Positions 52,789-62,139 of a stretch of 64,000 nucleotides of DNA are shown here, one piece after another (within the stretch, counting starts at the first letter, position 1; each line of letters begins with the position of its first letter). The position numbers and the translations under genes were made by a program. The DNA is from Paenibacillus sp. JCM 18996 (GTDB lineage: Bacteria; Bacillota; Bacilli; Paenibacillales; NBRC-103111): the NCBI GenBank assembly GCA_001313085.1, contig BBFE01000007.1, forward strand, positions 46,974 through 110,973. The letters are read 5' to 3'. Under the pieces are notes generated by a model. It was given only the letters and a program-made list of their open reading frames with translations, searched no databases and was not told the origin of the DNA.

Positions 52789-52877
52789 GCTGGTCATAAC
52801 AACGTGTTTTTTTTCACCATATATCAAATGTCCGGCACAGTTAGCTGCCAGCCAAGAAAGGGTGATTCTCGAAAATT

Positions 52878-53351
52878 ATGACAATTGACGGTAGAGCGCA
52901 GGCCATGATGAAATTAACGGTTAAGCAATTGGTAGTAGCGCACCACAAGAAGCACGCGGTGGAGATGGCTTGGGCAAGGTTAAACATCGAGAATGTTTCG
53001 CTTAGGGCGCTGAATTTAGTCGATGAACGAGGCACAAAGCACAAGGCAGTCATCCAGCAAATGGAAAGTATAGTTTGGCTTGAAGCGGAACAGACGGATA
53101 TCAGCAGCCGATATAATGTTATGGGAGAAATGTATTTCCATCTTTCCTTGCTCGAATGCGGCAATGACGGCAAATGGAGCAAGAAGGAGTGCTTCACCGA
53201 TTCCGAATACTGGCTGCCGCCCTCCGTTGTGAGCGAAAACTCGATCCTCGCAATATCCTCCAGCATGGATAAGATATTTCTGGAAGTGCTCCAGCAACTG
53301 CTTGTTTGGAACCTTCCGGCTGCAGGGGAAGATGAGGGCAGCGCGGCTTAA
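52878..53351 (+). CDS. Hypothetical protein
   Basis: An intact soluble protein of 157 residues. It starts MTIDGRAQAMMKLTVKQLVVAHHKKHAVEMAWARLN and has a strand-rich middle (YNVMGEMYFHLSLLECG) and a helical end (SMDKIFLEVLQQLLVW). No recognised motif or family. The ribosome site AAAGGGTGA lies 12-14 bases from the ATG. Downstream terminator shows that it is a single-gene unit. Confidence 0.65.
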   Translation: MTIDGRAQAMMKLTVKQLVVAHHKKHAVEMAWARLNIENVSLRALNLVDERGTKHKAVIQQMESIVWLEAEQTDISSRYNVMGEMYFHLSLLECGNDGKWSKKECFTDSEYWLPPSVVSENSILAISSSMDKIFLEVLQQLLVWNLPAAGEDEGSAA

Positions 53352-53374
53352 TTATAACGGGGATAACAAAAAAG

Positions 53375-53410
53375 AGATTGGGCCGAGGTTCAGGGCCCGG
53401 TCTTTTTTTT
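53375..53410 (+). terminator. Intrinsic terminator
   Basis: GATTGGGCC pairs with GGGCCCGGTC (with G-T pairs), loop GAGGTTCA, then T8. Confidence 0.75.
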
Positions 53411-53591
53411 CCTTGCACGGAGCGGGATAACCACGGGTCAAAAAAAGGATTGATTTGCAAAAGTAAAGCATGTAATATAGAACCATGTTATTATAGATTA
53501 CACTTTTGTAACATCAATTATTTTCCGGCAGCGCTTTTTTTTATACGTTTATACCTGGGCAATTTCCGTAGTGCTTAAAAGGAGGGGTTCG

Positions 53592-54321
53592 ATGATATCA
53601 TTTCGCAGCGTCAATAAATATTATGGGAGTTTTCACGTTCTACGGAATATCAACTGCATATTGAGCAGGGGGAAGTCGTCGTAGTTATCGGCCCGTCCGG
53701 ATCAGGCAAAAGCACACTGCTGCGCTGCATCAACCGGTTGGATCTATAACGGACGGAGAGCTGACGGTGGGTGGGGTGAAGGTGAACGACAAAAAAGACC
53801 GATATCAACAAACTTAGACGCGATATCGGCATGGTCTTCCAGCATTTTAATCTTTACCCGCACAAAAAAAGGTGCTGAACAACATCACTCTTGCGCCAAC
53901 CAAGGTGTTGGGCCAGTCGCAGCGGGAGGCGGAAGAGACGGCCATGTATTATCTGGAGAAAGTGGGCATTCCGGATAAAGCCGCGTCCTTTCCTTCCGAG
54001 CTGTCCGGCGGACAGCAGCAGAGGGTGGCTATAGCAGGGGTCTTGCGATGAAACCGAAAATCATGCTGTTCGATGAACCGACCTCGGCTCTGGATCCGGA
54101 AATGATCGGCGAGGTGCTGGAGGTTATGAAGACGCTTGCCCGCGAAGGAATGACGATGGTTGTCGTCACGCACGAGATGGGGTTTGCGCGTGAGGTGGCG
54201 GACCGCGTCGTTTTCATGGATGGCGGACAAATCGTTGAAGAGTCGGCGCCTGCCGATTTTTTTCGCAAATCCCAAGGAAGAGCGGGCCCGCTTGTTCCTC
54301 AGCCGCCTGCTGCAGCATTGA
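53592..54321 (+). CDS. Second polar amino-acid ABC importer, ATPase
   Basis: A GlnQ-class ATPase of about 241 residues. [17 protein letters not shown] start, Walker [11 protein letters not shown]-loop [10 protein letters not shown], signature LSGGQQQR, Walker [14 protein letters not shown], switch VTHEMGFA, and a corrected C-terminus LFLSRLLQH. At least five breaks: near 53650, 53740, A6 near 53792, A7 near 53864, near 54030, and T7 near 54258. AGGAGGGG precedes the ATG. In this operon the ATPase comes first, unlike the importer at 37-39 kb. Confidence 0.87.
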
Positions 54322-54467
54322 AAGCCGATGTGCCATCTTTGTGTGAACGAGTGCGGAAGAGGTTTGGCGCTATACAATAGAAGAATACATAGCCGGCTGA
54401 GCGCCGCGGCAGCCATCCTCCGAAGCCTCTTTACTTTAAATCAACAGAAAAGGAAGGGGATTGAAAG

Positions 54468-55343
54468 ATGGTATTGAAAAAAAATGGTTTACAGTCAGCC
54501 TGACTATGGCTTTGGTCGCTATGGCGCTTGCCGCCTGCGGAACTAAGCAGAATGAGCCGGCTGCTCCGTCCGCGCCGGGTGGGGGAACTGCTGCTGAAGC
54601 TCCGAAGATCGACAGCAAGACGATGGATGCCATCAAGAAGCGCGGCAAGCTGGTGGCCGGCGTGAAGTACGACACGATGCTGTTCGGGCTGAAGGATCCG
54701 AAGAGCGGCAATGTGGAAGGCTTCGACATCGACATGGCGAAAGCTATCGCCAAATCGATTTTCGGCGATGAGAATAAGCTGGAACTGAAAGAGGTCACTT
54801 CCAAAACCCGCATCCAGATGCTGCAAAACGGCGATATCGACATTATTATAGCAACGATGACGATCAACGAGGAACGCAAAAAAGCAGGTGGACTTCTCCG
54901 ATGTTTATTTCACGGCCGGCCAGTCATTGCTTGTCAAGAAGGGCAGCCCGATCAAAAGCCTGGATGATATCAAAGACGGAACCAAAGTTCTCACCGTGGT
55001 AGGCTCCACTCCGGCTAAAACCATTAAAGAGAAGAAGCCTAAGGCCGATGTCCGCGAACTGCCTAACTACCAGGACGCGTTTACTGCGCTGAAAGCCGGC
55101 CAGGGCGATGTATTGACAACCGACGATATCATTCTTTACGGTATGGTGAAGCAGGATCCGAATTTTGAGGTTGTGGGCGGAAAATTTACCGAAGAGCCTT
55201 ACGGGATGGCGATAATGAAAGGCGACAGCGGATTTGTCAAATATGTCAATGATGTGCTGGCCAAGATGAAGTCTTCCGGTGATTACGACAAATTGTATAA
55301 GAAGTGGCTTGGCGAACAACCAAAAAAAATAAACCCGTACTAA
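54468..55343 (+). CDS. Second polar amino-acid ABC importer, binding lipoprotein
   Basis: About 290 residues. Basic start, hydrophobic signal and lipobox ALAAC, then a Pro/Ala/Gly-rich linker. The binding fold contains KKRGKLVAGVKYDTMLFG, VEGFDIDMAKAIAKSIFG and IDIIIATMTINEERK and closes KLYKKWLGEQPKKINPY; these resemble GlnH-type glutamine/glutamate proteins. Breaks at A8 near 54478 (after four codons) and A6 near 54880. AGGAAGGGG before the ATG. Confidence 0.88.
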
Positions 55344-55345
55344 AC

Positions 55346-55378
55346 ACAGGATGGGCGGCGCTTAAGCTCTCATCCTGT
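55346..55378 (+). terminator. Partial terminator between binding-protein and permease genes
   Basis: ACAGGATG (55346-55353) pairs with CATCCTGT (55371-55378), followed by only TT. It probably reduces read-through into the permeases, matching the hairpin in the same position of the first importer. Confidence 0.6.
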
Positions 55379-55411
55379 TTACTTCATGGACACAGGGGTG
55401 AGCACACCGCG

Positions 55412-56066
55412 ATGCTGGACTTTCAAATATTGACAAAGTACTGGCCTCAATTTATGGAGGGATTCATTCATACGATTCAGATCAGCCTGATCTCGCTGGT
55501 ATGCAGCTTTATTCTGGGCACTCTCATTGCAGTGTTCAGAATCGCTCCTTTCAAACCGCTGAATTACATAGGAACGGCTTATGTTGAATTTATCAGGAAT
55601 ATCCCGCTGCTCCTTGTAGTGTTCTTGTTCTACTTAGGACCGCAGGTCATCCATCAGACACTGGATCCGTTCGTGGCAGGGACACTCGGGCTTACGGTTT
55701 ATACTTCCGCTTTTATCGCCGAGGCTATCCGTGCCGGAATATTGTCCGTCCCTAAAGGCCAGTCAGAGGCGGCCCGTTCCTCCGGCTTGACCTATAATCA
55801 AACGATGAGACATGTCATTCTGCCCCAAGCGATCAAAATTGTTATCCCGCCGCTCGGCAACCAGTTCATTAACCTGGTCAAAAAACTCTTCGATCCTGAG
55901 TGTCATTGCCGGGATGGATTTAATGTACTTCGGGGATATCGTCAATTCCGAAACCTTTAATGCGGTTGACACCTATATCTTCGTGGGCATGTTCTATCTG
56001 ATTCTGACGGTGCCTTTGAGCCTGGCGGTCGGTTATTTGGAACGCCGTCTGGCCAAGAGCTATTAG
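55412..56066 (+). CDS. Second amino-acid importer, permease 1
   Basis: A GlnM/GlnP-type permease of about 218 residues with five or six helices. TIQISLISLVCSFILGTLIAVFR at the N-terminus, YVEFIRNIPLLLVVFLFY, and an EAA loop SVPKGQSEAARSSGLTYNQTM followed by VILPQAIKIVIPPLGNQF. Breaks at A6 near 55880; correction leads to NSSILSVIAGMDLMYFG. Followed 12 bases later by the second permease, so the channel is a heterodimer. Confidence 0.88.
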
Positions 56067-56078
56067 AGGAGGAGAGAG

Positions 56079-56732
56079 ATGGACGTATTTTCAGCTTTTA
56101 CACCGGATAATTTGAAGTTTTTTGCTGGAAGGCTTCGGAGTCACTTTAAAAGTAGCCTTTATCTCGATAGCGTTCAGCTTTATTCTCGGTACGCTGATTG
56201 GAACCTTGCGTTATGCCAGAATCCCTGCCGTGTCGCAGCTTATGTTCCTGTGGGTGGAATTGATCCGGAACCTGCCGCTCATCCTGATTATCTTTTTTTT
56301 ACGAAATTTGCTCTTCCGAGCTTCGGAATCCGGATGAGCATCGAATGGGCGGCCATAACCGCATTGACCGTATTCGAAGCGGCCATGATTTCTGAAATCG
56401 TCCGAAGCGGCCTGCGCAGCATTGACAAAGGCCAGATTGAAGCAGCCCGTTCTTCCGGCTTGACTTATACGCAGACGTTATGGGAAATCGTGCTTCCCCA
56501 GGCACTGAGAAGAATGGTGCCTCCGATGGTGAGCCAGTTTATTTCCCTGTTAAAGGATACTTCGCTTGCCGTCGTCATTTCGCTGCCTGAATTAATGCAC
56601 AACGCCCAAATCGTCAGCGCCAAGAATGTGAACCATATTCTTCCTGTGTTGGCGCTTGTCGCTTTGATGTATTTTATCATCAATTTCTTGCTCTCGCGTT
56701 TGGCCCGGAAGCTGGAGCTCAAGAGCGTGTAG
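56079..56732 (+). CDS. Second amino-acid importer, permease 2
   Basis: About 217 residues, the partner permease. VTLKVAFISIAFSFILGTLIG, WVELIRNLPLILIIFF, and an EAA loop SIDKGQIEAARSSGLTYTQTL followed by IVLPQALRRMVPPMVSQF. Breaks at T6/T7 near 56120 and T8 near 56293. GGAGGAG precedes the ATG. Unlike the importer at 38 kb, which has a single permease gene, this one has two. Confidence 0.88.
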   Translation: MDVFSAFTPDNLKFFAGRLRSHFKSSLYLDSVQLYSRYADWNLALCQNPCRVAAYVPVGGIDPEPAAHPDYLFFTKFALPSFGIRMSIEWAAITALTVFEAAMISEIVRSGLRSIDKGQIEAARSSGLTYTQTLWEIVLPQALRRMVPPMVSQFISLLKDTSLAVVISLPELMHNAQIVSAKNVNHILPVLALVALMYFIINFLLSRLARKLELKSV

Positions 56733-56752
56733 TTCCATCGGTTAAAACAAAA

Positions 56753-56787
56753 AAAACTTGCCGCCGTTTAAGCAGCAAGTTTTTTTG
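56753..56787. terminator. Bidirectional terminator
   Basis: AACTTGC (56755-56761) pairs with GCAAGTT (56775-56781), with A8 on the left and T7 on the right. It serves both the importer operon and the convergent spoVAD gene. Confidence 0.85.
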
Positions 56788-56793
56788 GTTTTT

Positions 56794-57806
56794 TTAAGTA
56801 TTCTCGATGGCCACGGCATGCGCAATACATGGGATACTTTCGCCCTGCTGAAAAGACAGGGGAGAAAGAAGGGCTCCGGTCGCAACGACAAGGATCCGGT
56901 TCAGTTCTCCTTTTTTTCAGCTTTTTTTTCATCAGGTGTCCGTATGTTACTGCTGCCGAACAACCGCATCCGCTTGCCCCGGCTTGAAAAGCCTGCTTTT
57001 CCAGGTCGTAGATCATAAGGCCGCAGTCATTGTACTGGGTCTGTTGGATTGGAATGTTATGCTTCTTAAACAGATCGTTTGCAATTTCATAGCCTACTTT
57101 CGCCAAATCTCCAGTGACAATCAGGTCGTAATAACCCGGTTCTCTTTTAAAATCCCGCATATGGGCCTCAATCGTATCCACAGCCGCAGGCGCCATGGCA
57201 GCGCCCATGTTCAGCGGATCTTTGATCCCCATATCCACTACCCGCCCTATTGTGGCTCCGGTTACAACAGGACCTTTCCCGTGCTTAGCAAGCACGGCAG
57301 CGCCGGCGCCTGTGACTGTATTTTGAGCCGTAGGAGGCTTCTGCGAACCGTATTCCGTGGGGTAACGGAATTGTTTTTCCACGGAGCAGTTGTGGCTGCA
57401 CGTTCCGGCGAGGACATGCTTCGCATGGCCGGAGTTGACCATCATGCGCCCAAAGCCAGTCCTTCCATAGATGTAGAGCACGCGCCGAAGATGCCGATAT
57501 AGGGAATGGACAGCGTTCGTGCGGCAAAGCTGTTGGAAATGATCTGGTTCATCAGGTCGCCGCCGACATAGAACTGCACCTCGCCGTTGGTCAGCCCGGC
57601 ATTCTCGACAGCCAGCTTCGCCGCTTCCTCCATCAATACTCTTTCCGCTTTCTCCCAGCTCTTCTGCCCTAGTAGGAGATCCTCGTGAATGATATCGAAA
57701 TCCTGATTCAAAGGCCCCTTTCCTTCATCGGGACCGACTACTGTGCTGTAGCCAAAATGACCGGCCGATTCTCGTATTCCCAGCTTTGATGTCCTTTTAA
57801 AGTCAT
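56794..57806 (-). CDS. spoVAD: Stage V sporulation protein AD
   Basis: A thiolase-fold protein of about 337 residues; SpoVAD binds dipicolinic acid and is needed for its uptake into spores. After MTLKGHQSWEYENRPV come GYSTVVGPDEGKGPLN, DIIHEDLLLGQKSWEKAERVLM, GIFGACSTSMEGLALG, GSQKPPTAQNTVTGAGAAV and GDLAKVGYEIANDL. Breaks near 57757, near 57463 and in T8/T7 runs near 56911-56930. GGGAGG precedes the ATG. spoVAC and spoVAE are absent on both sides; the DUF421 gene lies 16 bases upstream. Confidence 0.9.
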
Positions 57807-57822
57807 GAGGAGCCTCCCGCCG

Positions 57823-58696
57823 TCAAATTAAGTAGTAGTAAAAAATAGGCTTTAATTGATCTACGATCGATTTGATCTTTGCAGCGCTGTTCTCATACAT
57901 CATCTTGGCCAATTTGTCCTGAGTCGTTAAACCGAACAGCTCGAGATCGGCTTCGCATTTTTTTCAAGGTCGCATAAAGCAGTTTTTTTTTGCTGCGGCG
58001 AAGCTACCTTTAACTTGTCATCGTATAAATCCGCATAGAATTCTCCATAAGAATCGACTTGTCCGATAAACACATTGTCTTTACTCACACCGAGCTTCTC
58101 CATCTCGGTTTTTTAACCAGGCGCGGTTAAGTCCCAAAGTCGAGAGCGGCTCGTCCATAATTTGGCCATCAAGGATAACGGCCTGTGTTTCCCGTTCCGG
58201 CCCTACCTTGAGGCCAAGGTGCTTGGGAGTCAGCGGCTGATTCTCGGTTTTCAAAAGCACGCTTAAATCTCCGCTCGCTTCCAGTACGGCAAATTCTACG
58301 TCCGCCAGTTTAAATACATTTTTTTGGTCCTGAGCTGTTCCAGCAGCTCATCGCTGGAGAGTCTTTCCTTCTTTAAATTATCTTCCAGGACTTTTCCTTC
58401 TTTAATGAGGACTCTTCCTTTACCTTCGAACAAGTCGCGCAGCTTCTTGCTTTTCAGAGTGAGGAATTCAATGGACAGAGGAACCACAAACCAAACGGCG
58501 AGCGCCACAACGCCCAGAAAGTAATGGGATTCCAGATCGGTCGAAATAAAGCCCGTCAGCTCTCCTAAAGTGATGCCTGTTATATATTCAAAAAAAAGGT
58601 CAGCTGGGAAATTTGTTTTTTGCCAAGCACGCGTGTTATCACAAACAGCATGCAGATGGCAAAAGACTTGATTGCGATCAATAACCAGTCAGGCAC
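57823..58696 (-). CDS. DUF421 (YetF-like) membrane protein
   Basis: About 286 residues: three N-terminal hydrophobic helices (LLIAIKSFAICMLFVITRVLG; FEYITGITLGEL; FLGVVALAVWFVV) and a soluble C-terminal domain with GKGRVLIKEGKVLEDNLKKERLSSDELLEQLR and a second half rich in Lys and Glu. YetF/DUF421 proteins occur in spoVA-2mob germination operons and as paralogues elsewhere. GTG start at 58696 after GGGGAGAG. Breaks at A7 near 58591, T7 near 58320, near 58110, T8 near 57983 and near 57958. Confidence 0.82.
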
Positions 58697-58850
58697 GGTT
58701 CTCTCCCCTTTGCTTAAAATCGTTGTCGCTATGAATTATTTGCTAAAAGCGAGCGAACTATGATTGTATTTATCTTACAGTTATTTAAGCGTCCGCGGCG
58801 GGCAAAATAAAAAAACGGCACCAACAATATCAATGAAGAGGTGAACGAAA

Positions 58851-59057
58851 ATGACAGTAGCATCCCAGGTCAAAACAACAGTAGCTTCTTTGAAAAGCGC
58901 GCAGGCCAGTCTGGAAACCTTTGCGCTCAGCACTCAAAATCAAGCGGCAAAATCGCTGTTTGAGAATGCGGCCCAGACTACGCAGCAAGTAGTCGACCAA
59001 CTATCGTCCCGGGTACAGGAAATTGAAAACGAAGAACCTCAGTACAAAGGATTTTAA
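58851..59057 (+). CDS. DUF1657 family protein
   Basis: An intact small protein of 68 residues (MTVASQVKTTVASLKSAQASLETFALSTQNQAAKSLFENAA...), helical, matching DUF1657. Such genes flank or lie within spoVA-2mob operons of Bacillales and are expressed in forespores. It is divergent from the DUF421 gene with 154 bases between. GAGGTG before the ATG. A terminator follows. Confidence 0.85.
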   Translation: MTVASQVKTTVASLKSAQASLETFALSTQNQAAKSLFENAAQTTQQVVDQLSSRVQEIENEEPQYKGF

Positions 59058-59071
59058 AAAAAACGAAAAAA

Positions 59072-59106
59072 AGCCTGTCGGGAAGTTCCCCACAGGCTTT
59101 TTTTTC
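59072..59106 (+). terminator. Intrinsic terminator after the DUF1657 gene
   Basis: AGCCTGT (59072-59078) pairs with ACAGGCT (59092-59098), with GGG/CCC extension and a T9 tail; A-rich on the left. Confidence 0.9.
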
Positions 59107-59211
59107 ACTTGGTAAAATGCTTTCAGTTTCGCCGCGTTGTTAAAAAAAACTGTCCGTTATGTAAATAATGAGACAAACTTTTATTTACTGAAGAGGCAGG
59201 TAAATGAAACG

Positions 59212-59760
59212 ATGGACACACAAGTAGAAATGGAAATGGAAAGCAGCTACGGTCTTATTGAAGAAGCAAATAAAAGAATGTACCACATTTGGATGGAACA
59301 TGTTATCTTCAGTTGGCAGTGGTGGTTAGGAGTAATTTTGACCTTGGTTCCATGGGCATTATGGATCTGGCTGCGAAAAAAAAGGAAGTGAAGGACGGCT
59401 CTTGTCTGCCGGGCTGCTTGTTATGATTATCATTTCCTGGTTTGATTTCCTGGGGGTTGCATTGGGTGCCTGGCATTATCACATGGAGGTCCTTCCTTTT
59501 ATTCCAGCCTTTGTGCTATGGGATTTTTTCGCTCATCCCCGTAATAGTCATGTTTTTTGATCCAAATCAAACCGGACTTAAACCCTTTTGTGAAAGCAAT
59601 TATGTTTGCGTTATTTGCAGCTTTTGTAGCCGAGACTATAGCCAAGGGACTTAACCTTTACAATCCGGAAAAGTGGAACAGCATTTATTCGTTCCCGATT
59701 TACATAATGATCTATTTGGGTGCGCATTTTATCACTACCAGAAGATTCGAACATATATAA
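59212..59760 (+). CDS. CBO0543 family membrane protein
   Basis: About 182 residues with four or five hydrophobic helices. Blocks such as HVIFSWQWWLGVILTLVPWALWIWLRKK, LVMIIISWFDFLGVALGAWHYHMEVLPFIPAFVLWDFSLIPV and YSFPIYIMIYLGAHFITTRRF match the CBO0543 family of spore formers, function unknown. Breaks at A7 near 59376 and T6/T7 runs near 59525 and 59552. Start ATG at 59212 is behind a weak AGGCAGG site. Confidence 0.82.
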
Positions 59761-59777
59761 CCCGGCTGCTATATTCC

Positions 59778-61941
59778 TTATTGTCCGGAACGGAAAGTGA
59801 AATCGCCTCGGATCGCAGCGATCAACGGGGAAGGGGAGCCGTCGTGCCAAAGCTCCAGTGTATGCAGGCTCGGGTGCAGCCACGTAAAGAAGCTTCGCGT
59901 CCTGCGGGGAGGCCTCATAATTTACCTCGTCCGTGTCGATAATGATCACCGCGTCAAACTCCAGTCCCTTCGCCATGAAGATTGGGAGAATCGAAATACC
60001 GCCCTCGTATTGCTGCTGCCCCGGTGCGATCAAATTCACCGGCAGGTGCTCGGCAAGCAGCCGCTTGTGGAGCTGCAGGCACCTGGCCTCCGTCCGCGCC
60101 AGGACAGCTACCGTATTGGTATCTCCGCGCAGCCTCCGGATAGCTCCTTGAGGGCGGCAGTGAGCTTGTTCTCGTCAACCTGTACAATCTTCACCGGCTC
60201 GCCGCTGCGGAACACGGGAATCGCCTCGATCGCCTCTTCAGCCATGCCGCCCCGCAGCACTTCGTTGGCAAAACGGATGATTTCCATCGTGGAACGGTAA
60301 CTGCGGTTAAGTGCAAAATAGGCCGATCTTCCCTCGCCGAACAGATCCGAAAATTCACGCCAGTCGTTGATCCCTTGATAGCTGTGGATCCCTTGCGATA
60401 AATCGCCGAGAATGCTGAATGAATCGTTCCTCGTATGCAGCCTTAGCAGCGATACTTGAAACGGCGAGAAGTCCTGTGCCTCGTCGATCACGGTATGGTC
60501 AAACGTAAGATCTCCATGGATGCCGAACAATTTGGAGCGGATATAGAGCAGGGGAGCAAAATCCTCCGGCTGCACCCGCTTCTTCTCCATATAAGTCTCC
60601 GATTCCATACGAATCGGCTCAGGCAGGAAGGACAGCATTTCCTTGTTCAGAAAAGCGGGTCGCTCTCTGCCCTGAAAAGCTCCAGGTACAAAGAAAACGG
60701 AGTGTACAACTTCCATTTTTTTTGCCGAATTCGCGCAAACGCTGGGAGGCTTTCTTTTTTGTATTCTTTTTTTCAGATGTACTTCCCACACCTTTTCCAG
60801 CTGCATCTCCTGCCAGCGCTTGATCCGCGCCAGAACCCGCTCCCGCCGCTTCATCAGAGGCTCGTGTTTGTTTTCAATATCATGCCATTGAACGATCGTG
60901 CTGCGGTCCAGTTTGGCTCCGTCCCAAGGGAAGTAGTCCGTATCGGGGACGGCGTTCGCCTCATAAAGCTCGAGCACCCGGTCAAGCCACCGCATGAATC
61001 GAATGGAGCCCTTGAACCGGCCTGGAGCCATATCGTCAATCTGCGGCCTTCCGGGTCCGGTCTGGAACCAATACCGCAGCCGTTCGGCAGGGTTGGCCGG
61101 CTTCACCTCATGCTCGAGCAGCTCCAGCGCCCAGTCGGCAAACGTCGTTTGCTGGATTTGGCCCACGCCAAGCTCCGGCAGCACACCTGAAATATAGTCC
61201 AGAAACATCCGGTTCGGGGCAAAAATAATCATCCGTTCCGCCTTCACCTGATCGCGATACTGATACAACAAAAAAAAGGCGAGCCTGTGCAGGGCTACCG
61301 TCGTTTTTTCCGCTGCCCGCGACGCCCTGGATGATTAGGGCGCTGTTCTTCACCGCGCGGATAATCGCATCCTGCTCGGATTGAATGGTGGAGACGATGT
61401 CGCGCAGCTTGTTGTCCTTGTTCTCGCCCAGCCTGTAGAGCAGGAATTCATCCGTTACCGCCATTCTGTCGGAAGAGCGGTCGAACGTATCTACTACCCG
61501 CTGCAGAATTTGTTTGCGGATAACCAGGTTTCGTTTGAGATAGACCAATCCTTCCACCGTTCCGTCCGGCGAATCGTAAGACGCCCCGTCGACTCCCCCT
61601 GTAAAGGAATAAAACAAGCTCGCCACTGGAGCCCGCCAGTCAACCACCATCAGCTCGTTTGAGGAGTCCCGCTCTACGCCCACTTTGCCTATATAGAGGG
61701 GTGACGGTTGGCTTTTGCCGGACTCTTGAAAGTCCAGTCTTCCGAAATACGGCTCCGGATGCGCCGCTGTCAATTTCCTCCGTCTGTCTGAACGGATCGA
61801 TTCCAGAACCTGTTCCGTATGGTCGGGACCGTTGTACACCGGGATTTGCGCCAAATTTTGCAGCTGCAGGTCGATTTCCTTCATGGTTTCCTCCAACTTG
61901 TGGAGTTCTTCCTGATACGAGCTTTGTATTTCGGTTTCCAA
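59778..61941 (-). CDS. helD: HelD-like RNA polymerase recycling helicase
   Basis: A UvrD/Rep-type superfamily I ATPase of about 720 residues. The N-terminal coiled coil (YQEELHKLEETMKEIDLQLQNL) is the arm that enters RNA polymerase in HelD proteins. Walker A GVAGSGKTT, VIDEAQDFSPFQ, GDLSQGIHSYQG, NRSYRST, MAKGLEFDAVII and a corrected YVACTRALHTLEL are helicase motifs. Breaks at T7 near 61270, around T/A runs at 60715-60775, near 60138 and near 59880. The TTG at 61941 is chosen after GGAGG; an ATG at 61959 is the alternative. Confidence 0.87.
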
Positions 61942-61987
61942 ATAGGTACCTCCGATCATTCTTCCATTATTCTGGAAAGAGAGATAC

Positions 61988-62015
61988 ATTATATCACAAT
62001 GAACGCACGGTTCAA
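61988..62015 (-). promoter_or_regulatory. Promoter of helD
   Basis: On the minus strand, TTGAAC (62010-62015), 16 bp, and TATAAT (61988-61993), about 47 bases before the start codon. Confidence 0.6.
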
Positions 62016-62139
62016 AGCAGGTTTCGAAGCGGTTCCAAGTTTTGAGCCGGCACGGGCAATGAATATTAAGTTTACAAAGAAAAAATTTATTGGTTACCAT
62101 TATGGGACGAAGGTTGTTTTTTTGAGGGGCGATAAGGTT

